From positions 3,590,828 through 3,654,827 of the forward strand of contig JASKMD010000004.1 of the NCBI GenBank assembly GCA_030144725.1: DNA of 64,000 bases. Direction: 5' to 3'. Of the stretch, positions 35,374-46,377 are shown in pieces. Numbering within the stretch: the first letter of the stretch is position 1; each line of letters begins with the position of its first letter. The notes beneath the pieces were generated by a model. It saw nothing but the letters and a program-made list of their open reading frames with translations. It was not told where the DNA came from and did no database searches. Position numbers and translations under genes: made by a program. This DNA comes from Haematococcus lacustris. Lineage: Eukaryota > Chlorophyta > Chlorophyceae > Chlamydomonadales > Haematococcaceae.

Positions 35374-37177
35374 ATGGGGGACGACCTCATGGCAATCGGC
35401 GAGCATTGCAGCGTCCCAGATTGCGGGCAACGTGATTTCCTGCCCTTCAAGTGCGATTGCTGCTCGCGCGTGTTCTGCTTACAGCACCGGACCTACAGCA
35501 ACCATGCTTGCGAGAAGGTGGGCAGCAATGCTGAGAAGGTGGGCAGTAACGTTATGCCTTCCTCTGCGTGAGCTAATCCATGCAAAGGCATGGGTGCGGT
35601 GCAGGCAGGAGAGAAGCAGTTAGAGCTCATTGTTTGCCCTCTGTGTGCAAAGTCTGTGCGGCTCAATGGGCGAGATGCCAACATAGCCTTTGAAGAGCAC
35701 ACAAAGTCAGGCTGCGACCCTCAAAACTACAACAAGGTCCACAAGAAGCCAAGGTGTCCTGTTCATGGATGCAAGGAGAAGCTGGCAACCAGCAACACCT
35801 ACCACTGCAAGCTCTGCCAGCAGAGAGTTTGCCTCAAACACCGGCATGCCTGCGATCATGGCTGCGACGAAGCACAAGGTAAGCATGACAGGGCTGCACT
35901 ACCTCGTGCCAATCATCTGTCATGCAGCACTGAACACAATGTGCTGTTTTGCTGCTTGCAGCCATGGCCAAGCAGCTTGCAGTCGCTTCAGCTCGGCAGC
36001 GTGGATTTCTTGGCCAGGTGCAAAGTGCCCTGCGCTTCCCAGCAGCCAGCAGCCCTGCTGCAGCCATGGGATCAGGGAAGGGAGCTGTGGCAGCGGCCTT
36101 GGGAGCTTCAGATCCAGGCAACACTGTGAAAGGGTCAGCAGAGCGAAGGAAGCAGATGCTGCAGGCACAGCAGAGTGGAAGCAAAGCGCAAGGCCGTCAG
36201 GCAGTCTTGACATCAGAGACCATGGTGAGGTGTCAGCTGCCATGTGTGCAAAAGCAGAGCGGCGTCATCAGCTGCCGCAGCCTGCCGCAGCCTGCCATCG
36301 ACTTCAGACAGGGTGGTTGCGCCCAGGGAGCAGAAAATACTTGGCTGAGGCTTGTTTTCTGCACTGGTACTTTGCAGCTGCACATCACCAGGCTTTGTGA
36401 ACCTGGCTACCACATTGCCTTGCCACATGGATGCATATGAGCTGCATCCTGCCTGCTGCCTACCTCCTGCCTACCTGTCTGCTGCCTGATCTCTGCACAC
36501 TGCATGTCGTGTTGCTGCCAGATATGCAGTGCGCTGTGTGCAGCCATTTGCTGACACCCTGTGCGGGCCTTGTCATCCTCTGACCACCATCCCTGCCAGC
36601 CATGGCATCCCTGCCAGCCATGGCATCCCTGCCAGCCATGGTATCCCTGCCCTGTGCCTGGCTGCAGGTTAGCAACCCTCTACTGGGTTCTCGCCCTCCC
36701 CTTAACACAGCCGGCCCTCAGCAGCTGCCTTCCAGCACCCCCTTGCCAGCAGCAGCAGCAGTGGGAGCCGCAGCCCAGCCAGAGGTGTGTCCACAGTGCA
36801 GCGCCCGCTTTGCCAGCGTGGACCGGCTCATCCAACACGTGGAAGAGTGGCACCCCTCAGCCGCCAGTGGCAGCCGGCTGGGCGCCCTCCCAGTGCAGGG
36901 CGCAGGGCAGGACCACCGCCACCCCAGCAGCAGCAGTGCACCCCAGCAGCTGGGAGGGGGTGGCGTGTACCCAGGGCGTGGTGCTGCTGCTGCCGCTGCA
37001 CCCTGGCCTGCCACTGCTGCTCAGGAGCTGTTCCGCTGCCCTGGTTGTGGCCAGGAGTTCACGGACGCAGTTCTGCTGGTGGGCCATGCGCAGCGCTGCA
37101 GTGCGGCGGGAGGGCGGCGCGCTCAGCCGGCCACCGGCCAGGGCCAGGACGGCAGCGGGAACTGCAGCGTGCAGTGA
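35374..37177 (+). CDS. AN1- and C2H2-type zinc-finger stress-associated protein (SAP11/ZFAND2 type)
   Basis: Exons 35374-35517, 35605-35878, 35962-36224 and 36668-37177 give 396 aa with all phases consistent. Two AN1 fingers are plain: CSVPDCGQRDFLPFKCDCCS...FCLQH near residue 12, and CPVHGCKEKLATSNTYHCKL...CLKHRHACDHGC near 98. Two C-terminal C2H2-like fingers follow: CPQCSARFASVDRLIQHVEE and CPGCGQEFTDAVLLVGHAQR. Two AN1 plus two C2H2 fingers is the layout of plant SAP11/SAP13, which are linked to stress responses; the AN1 pair is shared with animal ZFAND2 proteasome adaptors. An Ala/Gly/Pro-rich linker separates the last fingers. Intron 3 holds a tandem repeat of GCCATGGCATCCCTGCCA (36598-36645). 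The gene is divergent from TBC1D31. Confidence 0.93.
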
Positions 37178-38109
37178 CTGGAAGGGGTTGAAGCTGGGGC
37201 TTGTGTGAAGGAGAACAGCAGGGGGGTGGTGTAGTATTGCTGGGAAGCACCAAGGACAGCAGCCGGAAGGGGATTGCAGATGACAGGAGGGGAGGATGAG
37301 GTGTTCACTCCCTGCTGGCACAATGGCACAATGGCATTGCTGGGCACTTGGCAGGGCAGGATGGTTGTGGTACTGTGCGGCGTTGAGCCACAGCTCCAGA
37401 TCCAGCCCCAGCTCCAAGTGTGACCAGGTGACACCTGCTGTTGCAAGGGCATGACTCTGTGGCTGTGGCTGCGGAGGCTGTGAGGTTGGTTGTGGTGCAA
37501 GGTCAAATGGCTGAGGGTGGCAAGACGTCAGTTCATTAGTAGTAGTACGGCATGGTGAGGGGCGGTAGAGAAATGTGTCAATCTTGTCTGGAGTAAAGGG
37601 GAGCATGGTGGCAGTGAGATGCCACCTGGACAGACGTGTGGCACTCAATGTGGCAGGTGTTCCTCAGGGATGGGAAGTAGAGACCTGGCAATGCTAATTT
37701 GACGTGGGTGAGCTGGCATGGGCAGTATTGGTGCCTTGTGTAGACCTTGTGGGGTGCCCACTGAGTGGCAGTTGCAATGTTGGTAGGGAGTGTGCATGGG
37801 TAGCATTGGGTATAAGGAGAGTAATTTACCAACTCAGGACAGTGTGACATGACAGCAGAAATAGTTCAGTGGGAGAAGGCGACCTTAAGTGCAGCTGGTG
37901 GGCGAATGCTAACAACCCCTCGCCGCAGCTAAAGAACTGTATAGCACTACCTCCCAAACACATCAGGGAGAAGTGGAAAGCGGGGAAGGTACAACGTTTC
38001 CGTAGTTTCCATAGTTGCGTAACACATGCCTGATGAATACAAGGAAGGAAAGTGCTGTATTGTTATAAATGGCAAGCTGGGTCTGTGGCCCCTGATGTGT
38101 AAAGAGAAA
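37178..38109. other. 3' flank of the zinc-finger gene
   Basis: No further gene is seen. Open frames here are antisense low-complexity. The stretch leads into the end of a Fanzor-tail relic at 38110. Confidence 0.5.
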
Positions 38110-38242
38110 GAATTTGAGATGTGTACAGCCCCCTTGTCCCCCACTAGGGCCTCCATTTGAGCCGGACCAGTAGTGGCCACTAGCGGGAATACTAGGGACC
38201 ACTAGTGGCCCGACTCAAATGGTGTTAATGTGCTGTGTGGAG
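38110..38242 (-). mobile_element. Fanzor-tail family relic, copy F, distal 3' part (split by hAT)
   Basis: Read on the minus strand this is the outer 3' block (palindrome-rich GTGGCCACTA region, then CCCTAGTGGGGGACAAGG). It continues the part at 45007-45405 once the hAT insertion is removed. The join matches the uninterrupted copy E near 34225-34260. Confidence 0.85.
38235..38242 (+). repeat. left target-site duplication GTGTGGAG
   Basis: GTGTGGAG directly before the hAT end. The same eight bases follow the right end at 45007-45014. Confidence 0.95.
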
Positions 38243-39481
38243 CAGTGTTGTGAAAATTTCAGATTTTCATTCAGATTTTCAATGAAAATTTTCACTGAAA
38301 ATCTGAAAGTGCCGGGTGGTGCCCCCGGTCAGATCGCAGATCGGGTGTTGCAGAGTGATTGGCTGTGCTGTGATTAACTTGGTTGGCGCCAGCGCGCTAC
38401 AGCCACAGCGGAAGAAGCGCAAGCCAGAAAACGCCACAGATGGCGGATCCACGGACAGCATGGACGGCTTGCATCTTTTAAAATGGCTTGCATGTCTGAC
38501 CTTTGGCAACCTAAGTATTTCTGCATTTCAAACAGTGCAGGCCTACAGACAAGTCGCGTTTGAAAGGATAGGCTGAGAACCAGCGGCATCCGCTCAGTTT
38601 CACTGACGATGAAACTCTTTCAGTTTTTCAAAGGGCCTGTTCCCAAGTTTCGAGCAATTCAAATGCTCCATTTGCTTCCAACCGCTGCACTTTTTGGCCG
38701 TGTGCAAAACTGGCTGGCGCGATGCGCGGTCTGACCCCATACGATTCTCCTGCACCCCTGTAGATGCTTGGGAAGCGTCTCAGCAGCGCAAATGGACGAC
38801 TCGTGGCGACCCAACCGTCAGACACAACCGCCGAGCATTTCGAATTTGCTGACCCCTTTTTCTAAAATTGAGAATCGGTCTAGGTCACCCCCGCCATTGG
38901 CTGCACCCCCATGGCTCAAGACATCACATCTAACTCATTTCTGCACGGATGAGGTCGCCGATTGGTGCGATGAGCTTGCGATGGCCTGACTAGAGTGCAG
39001 CCAGCCCCAGCGGTTTGCCGGGTGGCTGGCCCCCAACACGCGACGTGTTCTGAAGCATCGCACACACATTTAGCGACGGCTATAGGCAGCCTGGACCCAG
39101 AGCGGCGTGAATGGCGCAACCTGACTGGACATGTGTTGCAACAGTGTTGCAACGTCCCAGCACGCATCGAGACCCTCCCTTAAGCTCACCCGCTGCGTCC
39201 CGGCCTGCTCCCTTGCCCCCTGCTCTGAGGTGTCACCTTTGGTCATCCAATAACGCCCTGCAGGTCGATGGCATTGCGGATTGGCCAATGGATTGGGAGC
39301 GTGACCGCGACGGCGGCTTCCTGCTGAACACAGGTACAGTCCACATGTGGCACCTATTTCTTGGTTGCACAAGATGTTCTCCGCATTGGTGCCTGTGGCT
39401 CCTGAGAAACCACGAACGGCAAGAATTAGTAAAAATTATGCTGGAACTGAGCTGTTACGAGTGTTTGACACTGTGTAGGCC

Positions 39482-40126
39482 ATGGTTGGCAAGAAAAGGG
39501 GAGTGAAGGCTAACTGTGCCAATGCCCAGAAAGGGAGAGAGGCTCTGGCACAGCGCAGGGCTGCTGAGGCTGAGGCCAAGGCCCAGGCTGATGCTGGTGC
39601 TTATGAGGCACAGTTGCACCAGCTGCAGGCTGACCTGCAGCAGAGGGAGCAACAAGTTGCTAACACCCAGCGCTTGCAAGATCTGCAGCAACAGATGCAT
39701 GACATCCAGCGGGAAGAAATTCAACGCAAGGAGCAGCAGGTGGTAGAGCAGCAGCACCAGTTGCAGCAGCAGCAGGCAGACTTGCACCTGAGGGAGCAGC
39801 TGGTGGCTGAACAGCACCAACTGCAGCAGCAGCAGCAGGCAGACATGCACCTGAGGGAGCAGCTGGTGACAGAGCAGCAACACCAACTGCAGCAACAGCA
39901 GCAGGCAGACATGCACTTGAGGGAGCAGCAGGTGGCTCAGCAGCACCAGCTGCTGCAGCAACAGCAGGCAGACATGCGCCTAAGGGAGCAGCAGGCGACG
40001 GAGCAGCAGCAACTGCAGCAACAGCAGCAGGCAGACATGCACCTGAGGGAGCAGCAGGTGACGGAGCAGCTGACAGGGAGCAGCCTCAATGGGCCATGGC
40101 TGGTTGTGCATGCAGCACGTGCATGA
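39482..40126 (+). CDS. Gln-rich coiled-coil ORF carried by the hAT
   Basis: 214 codons starting MVGKKRGVKANCANAQKGRE. From about residue 85 it is built of 21-22-residue repeats of the type QQQQADMHLREQQVTEQ, a strong predicted coiled coil. An overlapping frame (40096-40443) encodes FHPDLLHDEVCFGKLTNTHY and an Arg/Glu-rich end. It may be an exon of an element-borne or captured gene. No transposase motif is visible and function is unknown. Confidence 0.45.
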   Translation: MVGKKRGVKANCANAQKGREALAQRRAAEAEAKAQADAGAYEAQLHQLQADLQQREQQVANTQRLQDLQQQMHDIQREEIQRKEQQVVEQQHQLQQQQADLHLREQLVAEQHQLQQQQQADMHLREQLVTEQQHQLQQQQQADMHLREQQVAQQHQLLQQQQADMRLREQQATEQQQLQQQQQADMHLREQQVTEQLTGSSLNGPWLVVHAARA

Positions 40127-40443
40127 GGGTGCCATGCCTACCGTGCATGAAGCCTGACACCACCACCCCACTTAAGCCCATGCCCATGTTCCAAGACACT
40201 GTGCAGGAGGTGAGGGAGGACGAAGAGTGTTATGCATTGTTGATGAGGTTCCATCCCGATTTGTTGCATGATGAGGTGTGCTTTGGCAAACTGACCAACA
40301 CACACTATGCACGATATCGCATGCACATGGGGTGGAAGAGGCAAGAGGAACGTAGGACATTGCGTCGTTTGGTGTTGAGGGAGCTGAGAACTGAGGAGCT
40401 GGAGGCTGATTATGAGGCGGAGAATGGATATGGCTGGGTGTAA
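40096..40443 (+). CDS. small ORF downstream of the coiled-coil ORF
   Basis: 115 codons; the plausible coding part is about 40195-40443: VQEVREDEECYALLMRFHPD, LTNTHYARYRMHMGWKRQEE and LRTEELEADYEAENGYGWV. It has ordinary amino-acid composition, unlike its surroundings, so it may be a real exon spliced to the coiled-coil part (a CAG/GTGAGG-like border lies near 40210). Family not recognised. Confidence 0.4.
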   Translation: MAGCACSTCMRVPCLPCMKPDTTTPLKPMPMFQDTVQEVREDEECYALLMRFHPDLLHDEVCFGKLTNTHYARYRMHMGWKRQEERRTLRRLVLRELRTEELEADYEAENGYGWV

Positions 40444-41101
40444 GATGCACGAGGGTCTACTTTGGAGCATCACAGACGGCCCACAGATGATGACAACGCA
40501 ATTCTGGTTTCGAGACATGTCAAGAACCCACACAAGGAAACGCACAAAACTGGCAGTTCATCATTCGACGTCCTGGTTGGACAGTTATGGCGGCCGGAAA
40601 AGTGCCAATTTGGAGGAAATTTGACATGGGGTGACGCGACACGAGGTGCACGCTGCTCGGGTGCAGGGACAGGCCACAAGCCGTACCATCACTCTTATAC
40701 ATCTCACCAGCACTAGCACTAGCACTAGAACACATGTCAGGGGGGGTCCTGCGCCCGACAAAATTTCAAAAAATAAATGCCCGTCCATGTCGCTGGGCCA
40801 CTAAGCGCGATAGCTGTTTCCTGATCACAGCCCCCCTAAGCAGGCCATTTCCGGCACAACACGACCCGATCTCCCAGCACCCCCGCCCGCCCCGGCACAG
40901 GTGCACATCAGCCCGAGCAGCCCGCTAGCTTCGCTTTGATGAGCTGCACCGCCCTGCACAAAAATCGCTGTAAAACTCTTAAAGACCGGTCGGACTTTAT
41001 CAGGGGTGCAGCCAATGGCGGGGGTGACCTCTAGCAAATTTGAAATGCTGGGGGGTTCGGCGGTTGTGTCGGGAGAATCTGGCACTCGGGGAATGGACCC
41101 G

Positions 41102-41361
41102 TGTAAAGAATGCACGGCCAGACCAGGACACCACTATCAAGGTTACATATATCTGCCACAACAGACCGGCGCATAGGTCGCGCCTACCTGTAAAGAATGC
41201 ACGGCCAGACCAGGACACCACTATCAAGGTGCCGAGGTCTGGCAAGAAACTGCCTTAACTACAACAGTCACACTCGTACACTCGGCAGACTAGCCGCTGA
41301 ATATCTCGCCCTATCATCCCGATGCTTCATGCACAGCACCGGGAGAGCATGCTTTCCAACA
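41102..41361 (+). repeat. 260-bp direct repeat, left copy
   Basis: Identical by eye to 44181-44440. Each copy has an inner duplication of about 41 bp (TGTAAAGAATGCACGGCCAG at its start and again 89 bp on). The copies lie 3079 bp apart. Confidence 0.92.
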
Positions 41362-41589
41362 CTCCCACTCAGGGGCTAGGCAAGGAGACACTACTGCAAA
41401 GAAGCAACTGCAAGAGTACAGCAAAACAAAAGAGCTACCAACGTCTACACCAGAAGAGCTACCAAACCCTTAAACGGAAAGAACTACCAAAGAGTCGTGC
41501 GAGAAGTGAAGGGAACAAACAAGTACACTTGACAAGCAGCTTGTGAGCACTTGAACATATTGATGTGACAGGCGCATGGTGCATGGCAT

Positions 41590-42190
41590 GCTCAAGTGCA
41601 TGGGTCATGTTGCTACTGTGCACATGCTCCCACTAGCCATGCCAGCCACGGGCAGGGCTGCTCCTCGCCTGCTATTGCTGTAAGTGGCATGCACCTCCTG
41701 TTGCTGCTGCTCCCACTGGCCTTGCAATTGCCACAGCTACTTCTGCTCCTGGTGTGTTGTTGCTGGTTACATGCTGCACATGCTCCCACTGGCCATGTTA
41801 GCCAGGGGCAGGGCTGCTTCTCGCCTGTTGTCGCTGCAAGTGGCATGATTGCTCAACCTTGCTGCAACTGCTGTTGCTGCTGCTCTTACTGGCCTTGCAC
41901 TTGCCACAGCTGCTTCTGCTGCTGGTGAGCTGTTGCTGGCTACTTGCTGCACATGCTCCCACTAGCCTTGCACTTGCCACAGCTGGTGCTACTCCTGGTG
42001 AGCAGTTGCTCGATACATGCTGCACATGCTCCCACTAGCCACATGCCAGCTAAGGGCAGGGCTGCTTCTCGCTTGCTCCTGCTGCAAGTGGCATGACTGC
42101 TCAACCTTGCTGCAACTGCTGTTGTTGCTGCTCCCATTGGCTCAACACTTGCCACAACTGCTGCTGGTGAGCTGTTGCTGGCTGCTTGCT
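41590..42190 (+). repeat. degenerate CTGCTGCACATGCTCCCACT repeat region
   Basis: Four to five diverged units built around TGCACATGCTCCCACT(A/G)GCC and GGCAGGGCTGCT(C/T)CTCGCCTG, unit length roughly 150 bp. Confidence 0.7.
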
Positions 42191-43010
42191 GTACATGCTC
42201 CCACTGGCCTTCACACTGCCCATCTCTGACAGTGTCACACACACATGGGTCAAGCACCACCTCCACACTGCCCATCTCATTGGGGCAGTGTCACACACAC
42301 ATGGGTCAGGCACCGCTTCCACACTGCCCGTCTCACTAGGGCAGTGTCACACACACATGGGTCAAGCACCGCCTCTACACTGCCCGTCTCACTGGGGCAG
42401 TGTCACACACACATGGGTCAAGCACCACCTCCACACTGCCCTCCACACTGCCCATCTCACTGGGGCAGTGTCACACACACATGGGTCAGGCACCGCTTCC
42501 ACACTGCCCGTCTCACTAGGGCAGTGTCACACACACATGGGTCAAGCACCGCCTCTACACTGCCCGTCTCACTGGGGCAGTGTCACACACACATGGGTCA
42601 AGCACCACCTCCACACTGCCCGTCTCACTGGGGCAGTGTCACACACACATGGGTCAAGCACCGCCTCCACAGTGCCCGTCTCACTGGGGCAGTGTCACAC
42701 ACACATGGGTCAAGCACCACCTCCACACTGCCCGTCTCACTGGGGCAGTGTCACACACACATGGGTCAAGCACCGCCTCCACACTGCCCATCTCACTGGG
42801 GCAGTGTCACACACACATGGGTCAAGCACCGCCTCCACACTGCCCGTCTCACTAGGGCAGTGTCACACACACATGGGTCAAGCACCGCCTCCACACTGCC
42901 CGTCTCACTGGGGCAGTGTCACACACACATGGGTCAAGCACCGCCTCCACACTGCCCGTCTCACTGGGGCAGTGTCACACACACACATGGGTCAAGCACC
43001 GCCTATCCAC
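42190..43010 (+). repeat. 56-bp satellite, about 14 copies
   Basis: The phrase ATGGGTCA recurs at 42245, 42301, 42357, 42413, 42481, 42537 and on to 42987, a 56-bp period with one larger and one 2-bp insertion. Units differ by only a few bases, so the array is young. Because 56 is not a multiple of 3 and no frame contains a stop, it creates long false ORFs (42186-43028 and 42245-43015). Confidence 0.95.
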
Positions 43011-43349
43011 TGTAACCAATTGTTATGAGGAAGAGCTTCTGCTGCTGATCAGCTGTTGCTGACTCTTTCCCCCTGCAGCAGAAGTTATGACTTGATGTAC
43101 CCAGAAGGCAGTGTCCAAGTCAACAGAGCAGCGTCAAACACTCAGAAGTCAAACACTGCCTAGACACTACCCTTAGTCTCATAGGGCAGAGCTTATGCTG
43201 ATGAGCAGCACTTGCTGACTCTTCCCCCCTGCAGCAGAAGTTATGGCTTGATGCAAACCAGAAAGTGGTTTTGAGACCAACAGAACAAAAAGAGCAGGTT
43301 ATCCCTGGTAGCTGCCTGGCACTGCACACTCATTAGACAGTGACTAACA

Positions 43350-43860
43350 AACAGAACATGACAGGCAGCGCTACAACATGCACCTGCATGGCATTGCACA
43401 CTCGTCGCGGCCATGACTAACAAACAGGACAGGCAGCGCTACAGCATGCACCTGCCTGGCAATGCACACTCGTCGCGGCAGTGACTAACAAGGTAGAACA
43501 GGACAGGCAGCGCTACAGCATGCACCTGCCTGGCAATGCACACTCGTCGCGGCAGTGACTAACAAGGTAGAACAGGACAGGCAGCGCTACAACATGCACC
43601 TGCCTGGCAATGCACACTCGTCGCGGCAGTGACTAACAAGGTAGAACAAGACAGGCAGCGCTACAGCATGCACCTGCCTGGCAATGCACACTCGTCGCGG
43701 CAGTGACTAACAAGGTAGAACAGGACAGGCAGCGCTACAGCATGCACCTGCCTGGCATTGCACACTCGTCGCGGCAGTGACTAACAAGGTAGGACAGGAC
43801 AGGCAGCGCTGCAGCGTGAACCTGCCTGGCACTGCACACTCGTCGCGGCAGTGACTTTCG
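43350..43860 (+). repeat. 74-bp satellite, about 7 copies
   Basis: The unit starts near GGCAGCGCTACA(A/G)CATGCACC and contains GCACACTCGTCGCGGCAGTG and ACTAACAAGGTAGAACAG. Copies start near 43506, 43580, 43654 and 43728, with more diverged ones at both ends. Confidence 0.93.
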
Positions 43861-44180
43861 CACACCATCCCCACAGACACGACACACCATCCAGACACAT
43901 GCACGAGCAACTCGGAAGCTTATGCACACGGACAACGCTGGAGCTGGCCCCGTGTATCGCACCAAGCTTGGCTTACTTGGCTGCTCGACGGGGTAACCAG
44001 ATCTCACAGCGGTTGCGTAGCTTTGCAAAGAGCCTCGGCATCCATCGGCATCGCTGCGTGGTAATGCGCTTGAGCAAGGGCTCGAAGGCTGTCATTTACG
44101 CACAGTCGCTTGCCAGGCGACTGCGCGGACCCGATCTCATTGGTGTCCGACACAATGGCGGAGCAGTGGGCCCATAACCC

Positions 44181-44440
44181 TGTAAAGAATGCACGGCCAG
44201 ACCAGGACACCACTATCAAGGTTACATATATCTGCCACAACAGACCGGCGCATAGGTCGCGCCTACCTGTAAAGAATGCACGGCCAGACCAGGACACCAC
44301 TATCAAGGTGCCGAGGTCTGGCAAGAAACTGCCTTAACTACAACAGTCACACTCGTACACTCGGCAGACTAGCCGCTGAATATCTCGCCCTATCATCCCG
44401 ATGCTTCATGCACAGCACCGGGAGAGCATGCTTTCCAACA
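44181..44440 (+). repeat. 260-bp direct repeat, right copy
   Basis: Second copy of 41102-41361. After it the frame continues as NNPLLEQAKALAALSLATQG, unlike the sequence after the left copy, so the copies differ only in what follows. Confidence 0.92.
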
Positions 44441-45006
44441 ACCCGCTGCTGGAGCAGGCCAAGGCTTTGGCAGCTCTCAGTCTCGCGACACAGGGCAGGA
44501 TGTTATCCTCGGTGCCGCCCGACGAGCAGGCCCAGATAACCCACTGGCGCCTGCGTGAGGGACGGACCGTGCGTGGCGGGTCGGATACATGTCCGGGTGT
44601 GCAAGTCGGGCTGCAGGTCGGGGTGTGCAAGTCGGGGTGTGCATGCATAGTGTGCAAGTCGGCTGCGCACCTCGCTCCACAGGCACCAAGAAGGTAGAGA
44701 GGGAGGGCGATGGCTTCCTGTCTCCTCTTGTCCGCATCAGCGTCTGCATCATCCAGCGAACGGCGCCGGCGACGCTCCTGGTATACATCATCGCTGTCCT
44801 CGCTGCTTTCAGCCAGCCGGGCAGGTGAAGGAAGGCAGGAGCGGAACGGGCGGGCGAGCGGAGGCGGTTACTCTCAACTGCCCCAACCGCAGAGAATCCG
44901 AGAATCCGAGAAAAAAAAAACTTGGGAACAGGCCCAAAGAAACACTTTCATTTTCATTGAAAATCTGAAAAATGAAAATCTGAAAATCTGAAGATTCACA
45001 ACACTG

Positions 45007-45405
45007 GTGTGGAGTACACCCAGTATACATGGAAATGGTGCGTGAGTGCCTACCATCTACACTGTTGCCTGACCGCGAGGGCTATGTGTAGAGTTGGCAT
45101 GAGAAACATGCACTGATTGTGAGCTGATGACAGCTCAGATGGGAGCGCACACTACTGTGCCTCAGCAGGCTGCTGCTGCTGCTGCTGCTGGGCCTTGGGT
45201 GACTTGTCTCGCAGCCGCTTGTGGCCCAGGCCAGGGTACTCCTTGCCCTTGGCTGGCAGAGCTCCCTGGTCTGGCCAGTAGCACAGCTCCAGTGGCCGCC
45301 ACCTGCTCTCCCCAATGCGCTGCATATTCAGCGCTGCATTGCAGTCCCTGTCCAGCCACCTGCCTGGCTGTGGGGCTGGTTTGGCTTTGGCAGGCCAGAT
45401 GCGTA
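45007..45405 (-). mobile_element. Fanzor-tail family relic, copy F, proximal part (split by hAT)
   Basis: On the minus strand: PAKAKPAPQPGRWLDRDCNA, CYWPDQGALPAKGKEYPGLG, HKRLRDKSPKAQ, a Gln run from CTG repeats, PAEAQ and a stop near 45155. The conserved 3' block follows, broken at 45007 by the hAT insertion and continuing at 38242-38110. It starts abruptly at 45405. Confidence 0.75.
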
Positions 45406-46377
45406 CAGCCACCGTCATGATCATGAGGAACCTACATCTCAGCGTGGGGTTGACACTAGGGAGCGGTTACTTAATTACAACTTGACACCTAACGCAATGT
45501 GTGCCAGCTGGCTGACAAACAGCTGGCACTGGCACTGGCTTATAGAAAGCCATTAATCTAATTCCTTATGATGAAATCAGGAGTCTTGGCCGTTCTTTAT
45601 CTCCACTAGTGTATATGGTGACCTACTAAGAAATGTGGTTGCCCCATGCCCTCAAGGAATCAGGTCAAGGCTGCTTCGGATTAAGCTACGTTAGTAGCAC
45701 TGCGATGCTCAGCTCCACCGTGAACAATGCATCTGGCGGGCTTCATCATCGGCCACGCGATGCGCACCACTCGCGGCAGACTCCAAGACTGTGCGCAGCA
45801 TCAAACGTGGGTTTCCGCAACGTTCGTATGCGGGTCCGTTGACCCAGCAGGCCACACGCTGCCTCCTGCTGCCTGCTCGCACCCAGGCAGGCGCCGATTG
45901 CGACCTGGTGTGTGCAACTGCGCGCCGGGCCGTGCTCTCCGCTGGCGTCCTGGCAGCTCTAACAGCGTGGCAGCACACAGTGGGTGAAGGACCTCCATAA
46001 CATGAGCCCGAGGGGGCACCATTGCAGCAGCAGCCAGGAGCACTGTTGCAGCACATGCGCTGCAAAGGGAAGCAGCCAGGGGTCATGGAACAGCAGGCCA
46101 CTGGGCTAGCCCTTGCCCATGTCAGGCATATATCCCAGACACCCGCTCTCTCGACGCTGCCCTGAATCAGATGTACTCCCTCTCTGCAACCTTGCTTGTC
46201 CTGACCCCACCCCACCCCACCCCACCCCACCCCACCCCACCCCACCCCACCCCACCCCACCCCACCCCACCCCACCCCACCCCACCCCACCCCCCACCCC
46301 ACCCCACCCCACCCCACCCCACCCCACCCCACCCCACCCCACCCCACCCCACCCCACCCCACCTGGTGTGTATGCAG
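45406..46377. other. upstream region and likely 5' exon area of the plastid-type gene
   Basis: No exon could be fixed. An ATG at 45705 opens 45 codons, MLSSTVNNASGGLHHRPRDA then RQTPRLCAASNVGFRNVRMR, with a transit-peptide-like composition. The frame near 45890-45990 contains RRAVLSAGVLAALTAWQ, as in lumenal targeting peptides. How these join the first firm exon is unclear. The pentanucleotide array at 46204-46363 fills the end. Confidence 0.35.
46204..46363 (+). repeat. (CCCCA)n array, about 160 bp
   Basis: Near-perfect pentanucleotide array with one extra-C interruption near 46293. It stops 14 nt before the 3' splice site at 46378. The complementary strand (GGGGT)n has strong G-quadruplex potential. 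Confidence 0.95.

Larger units (their letters stand above)
38821..41071. repeat. inverted repeat pair inside the hAT
   Basis: 38821-38910 (GACACAACCGCCGAGCATTT, later TAGGTCACCCCCGCCATTGG) matches the reverse complement of 41003-41071 with gaps. The pair brackets the coiled-coil ORFs and may mark a nested element or an older foldback. Confidence 0.7.
38243..45006. mobile_element. 6764-bp hAT-type element (nonautonomous, with satellites)
   Basis: The left end reads CAGTGTTGTGAAAATTTCAG and the right end, reverse-complemented, CAGTGTTGTGAATCTTCAG, followed inside both ends by repeated CAGATTTTCA and AATGAAAA motifs. The terminal inverted repeat thus runs about 50 bp with gaps. An exact 8-bp duplication flanks the element and the target is a known repeat with an intact second copy in this window, so the borders are firm. 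Inside are a coiled-coil ORF, a 260-bp direct repeat, a 56-bp satellite and a 74-bp satellite, but nothing I recognise as a hAT transposase core. It must have been moved by a transposase supplied elsewhere. Confidence 0.94.

Noticed and set aside
42190..43010. CRISPR-like array
   Set aside because: The units are directly adjacent 56-bp repeats with no unique spacers, in a eukaryotic genome.
42186..43028. 280-codon ORF across the 56-bp satellite
   Set aside because: It exists only because the repeat has no stop in any frame. There is no start context, domain or non-repeat coding part.
38243..45006. LTR retrotransposon as the main element
   Set aside because: The borders have CAGTGTTG inverted termini and an 8-bp duplication, not TG...CA LTRs with 4-6-bp duplications. 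No reverse transcriptase or integrase frame is seen.
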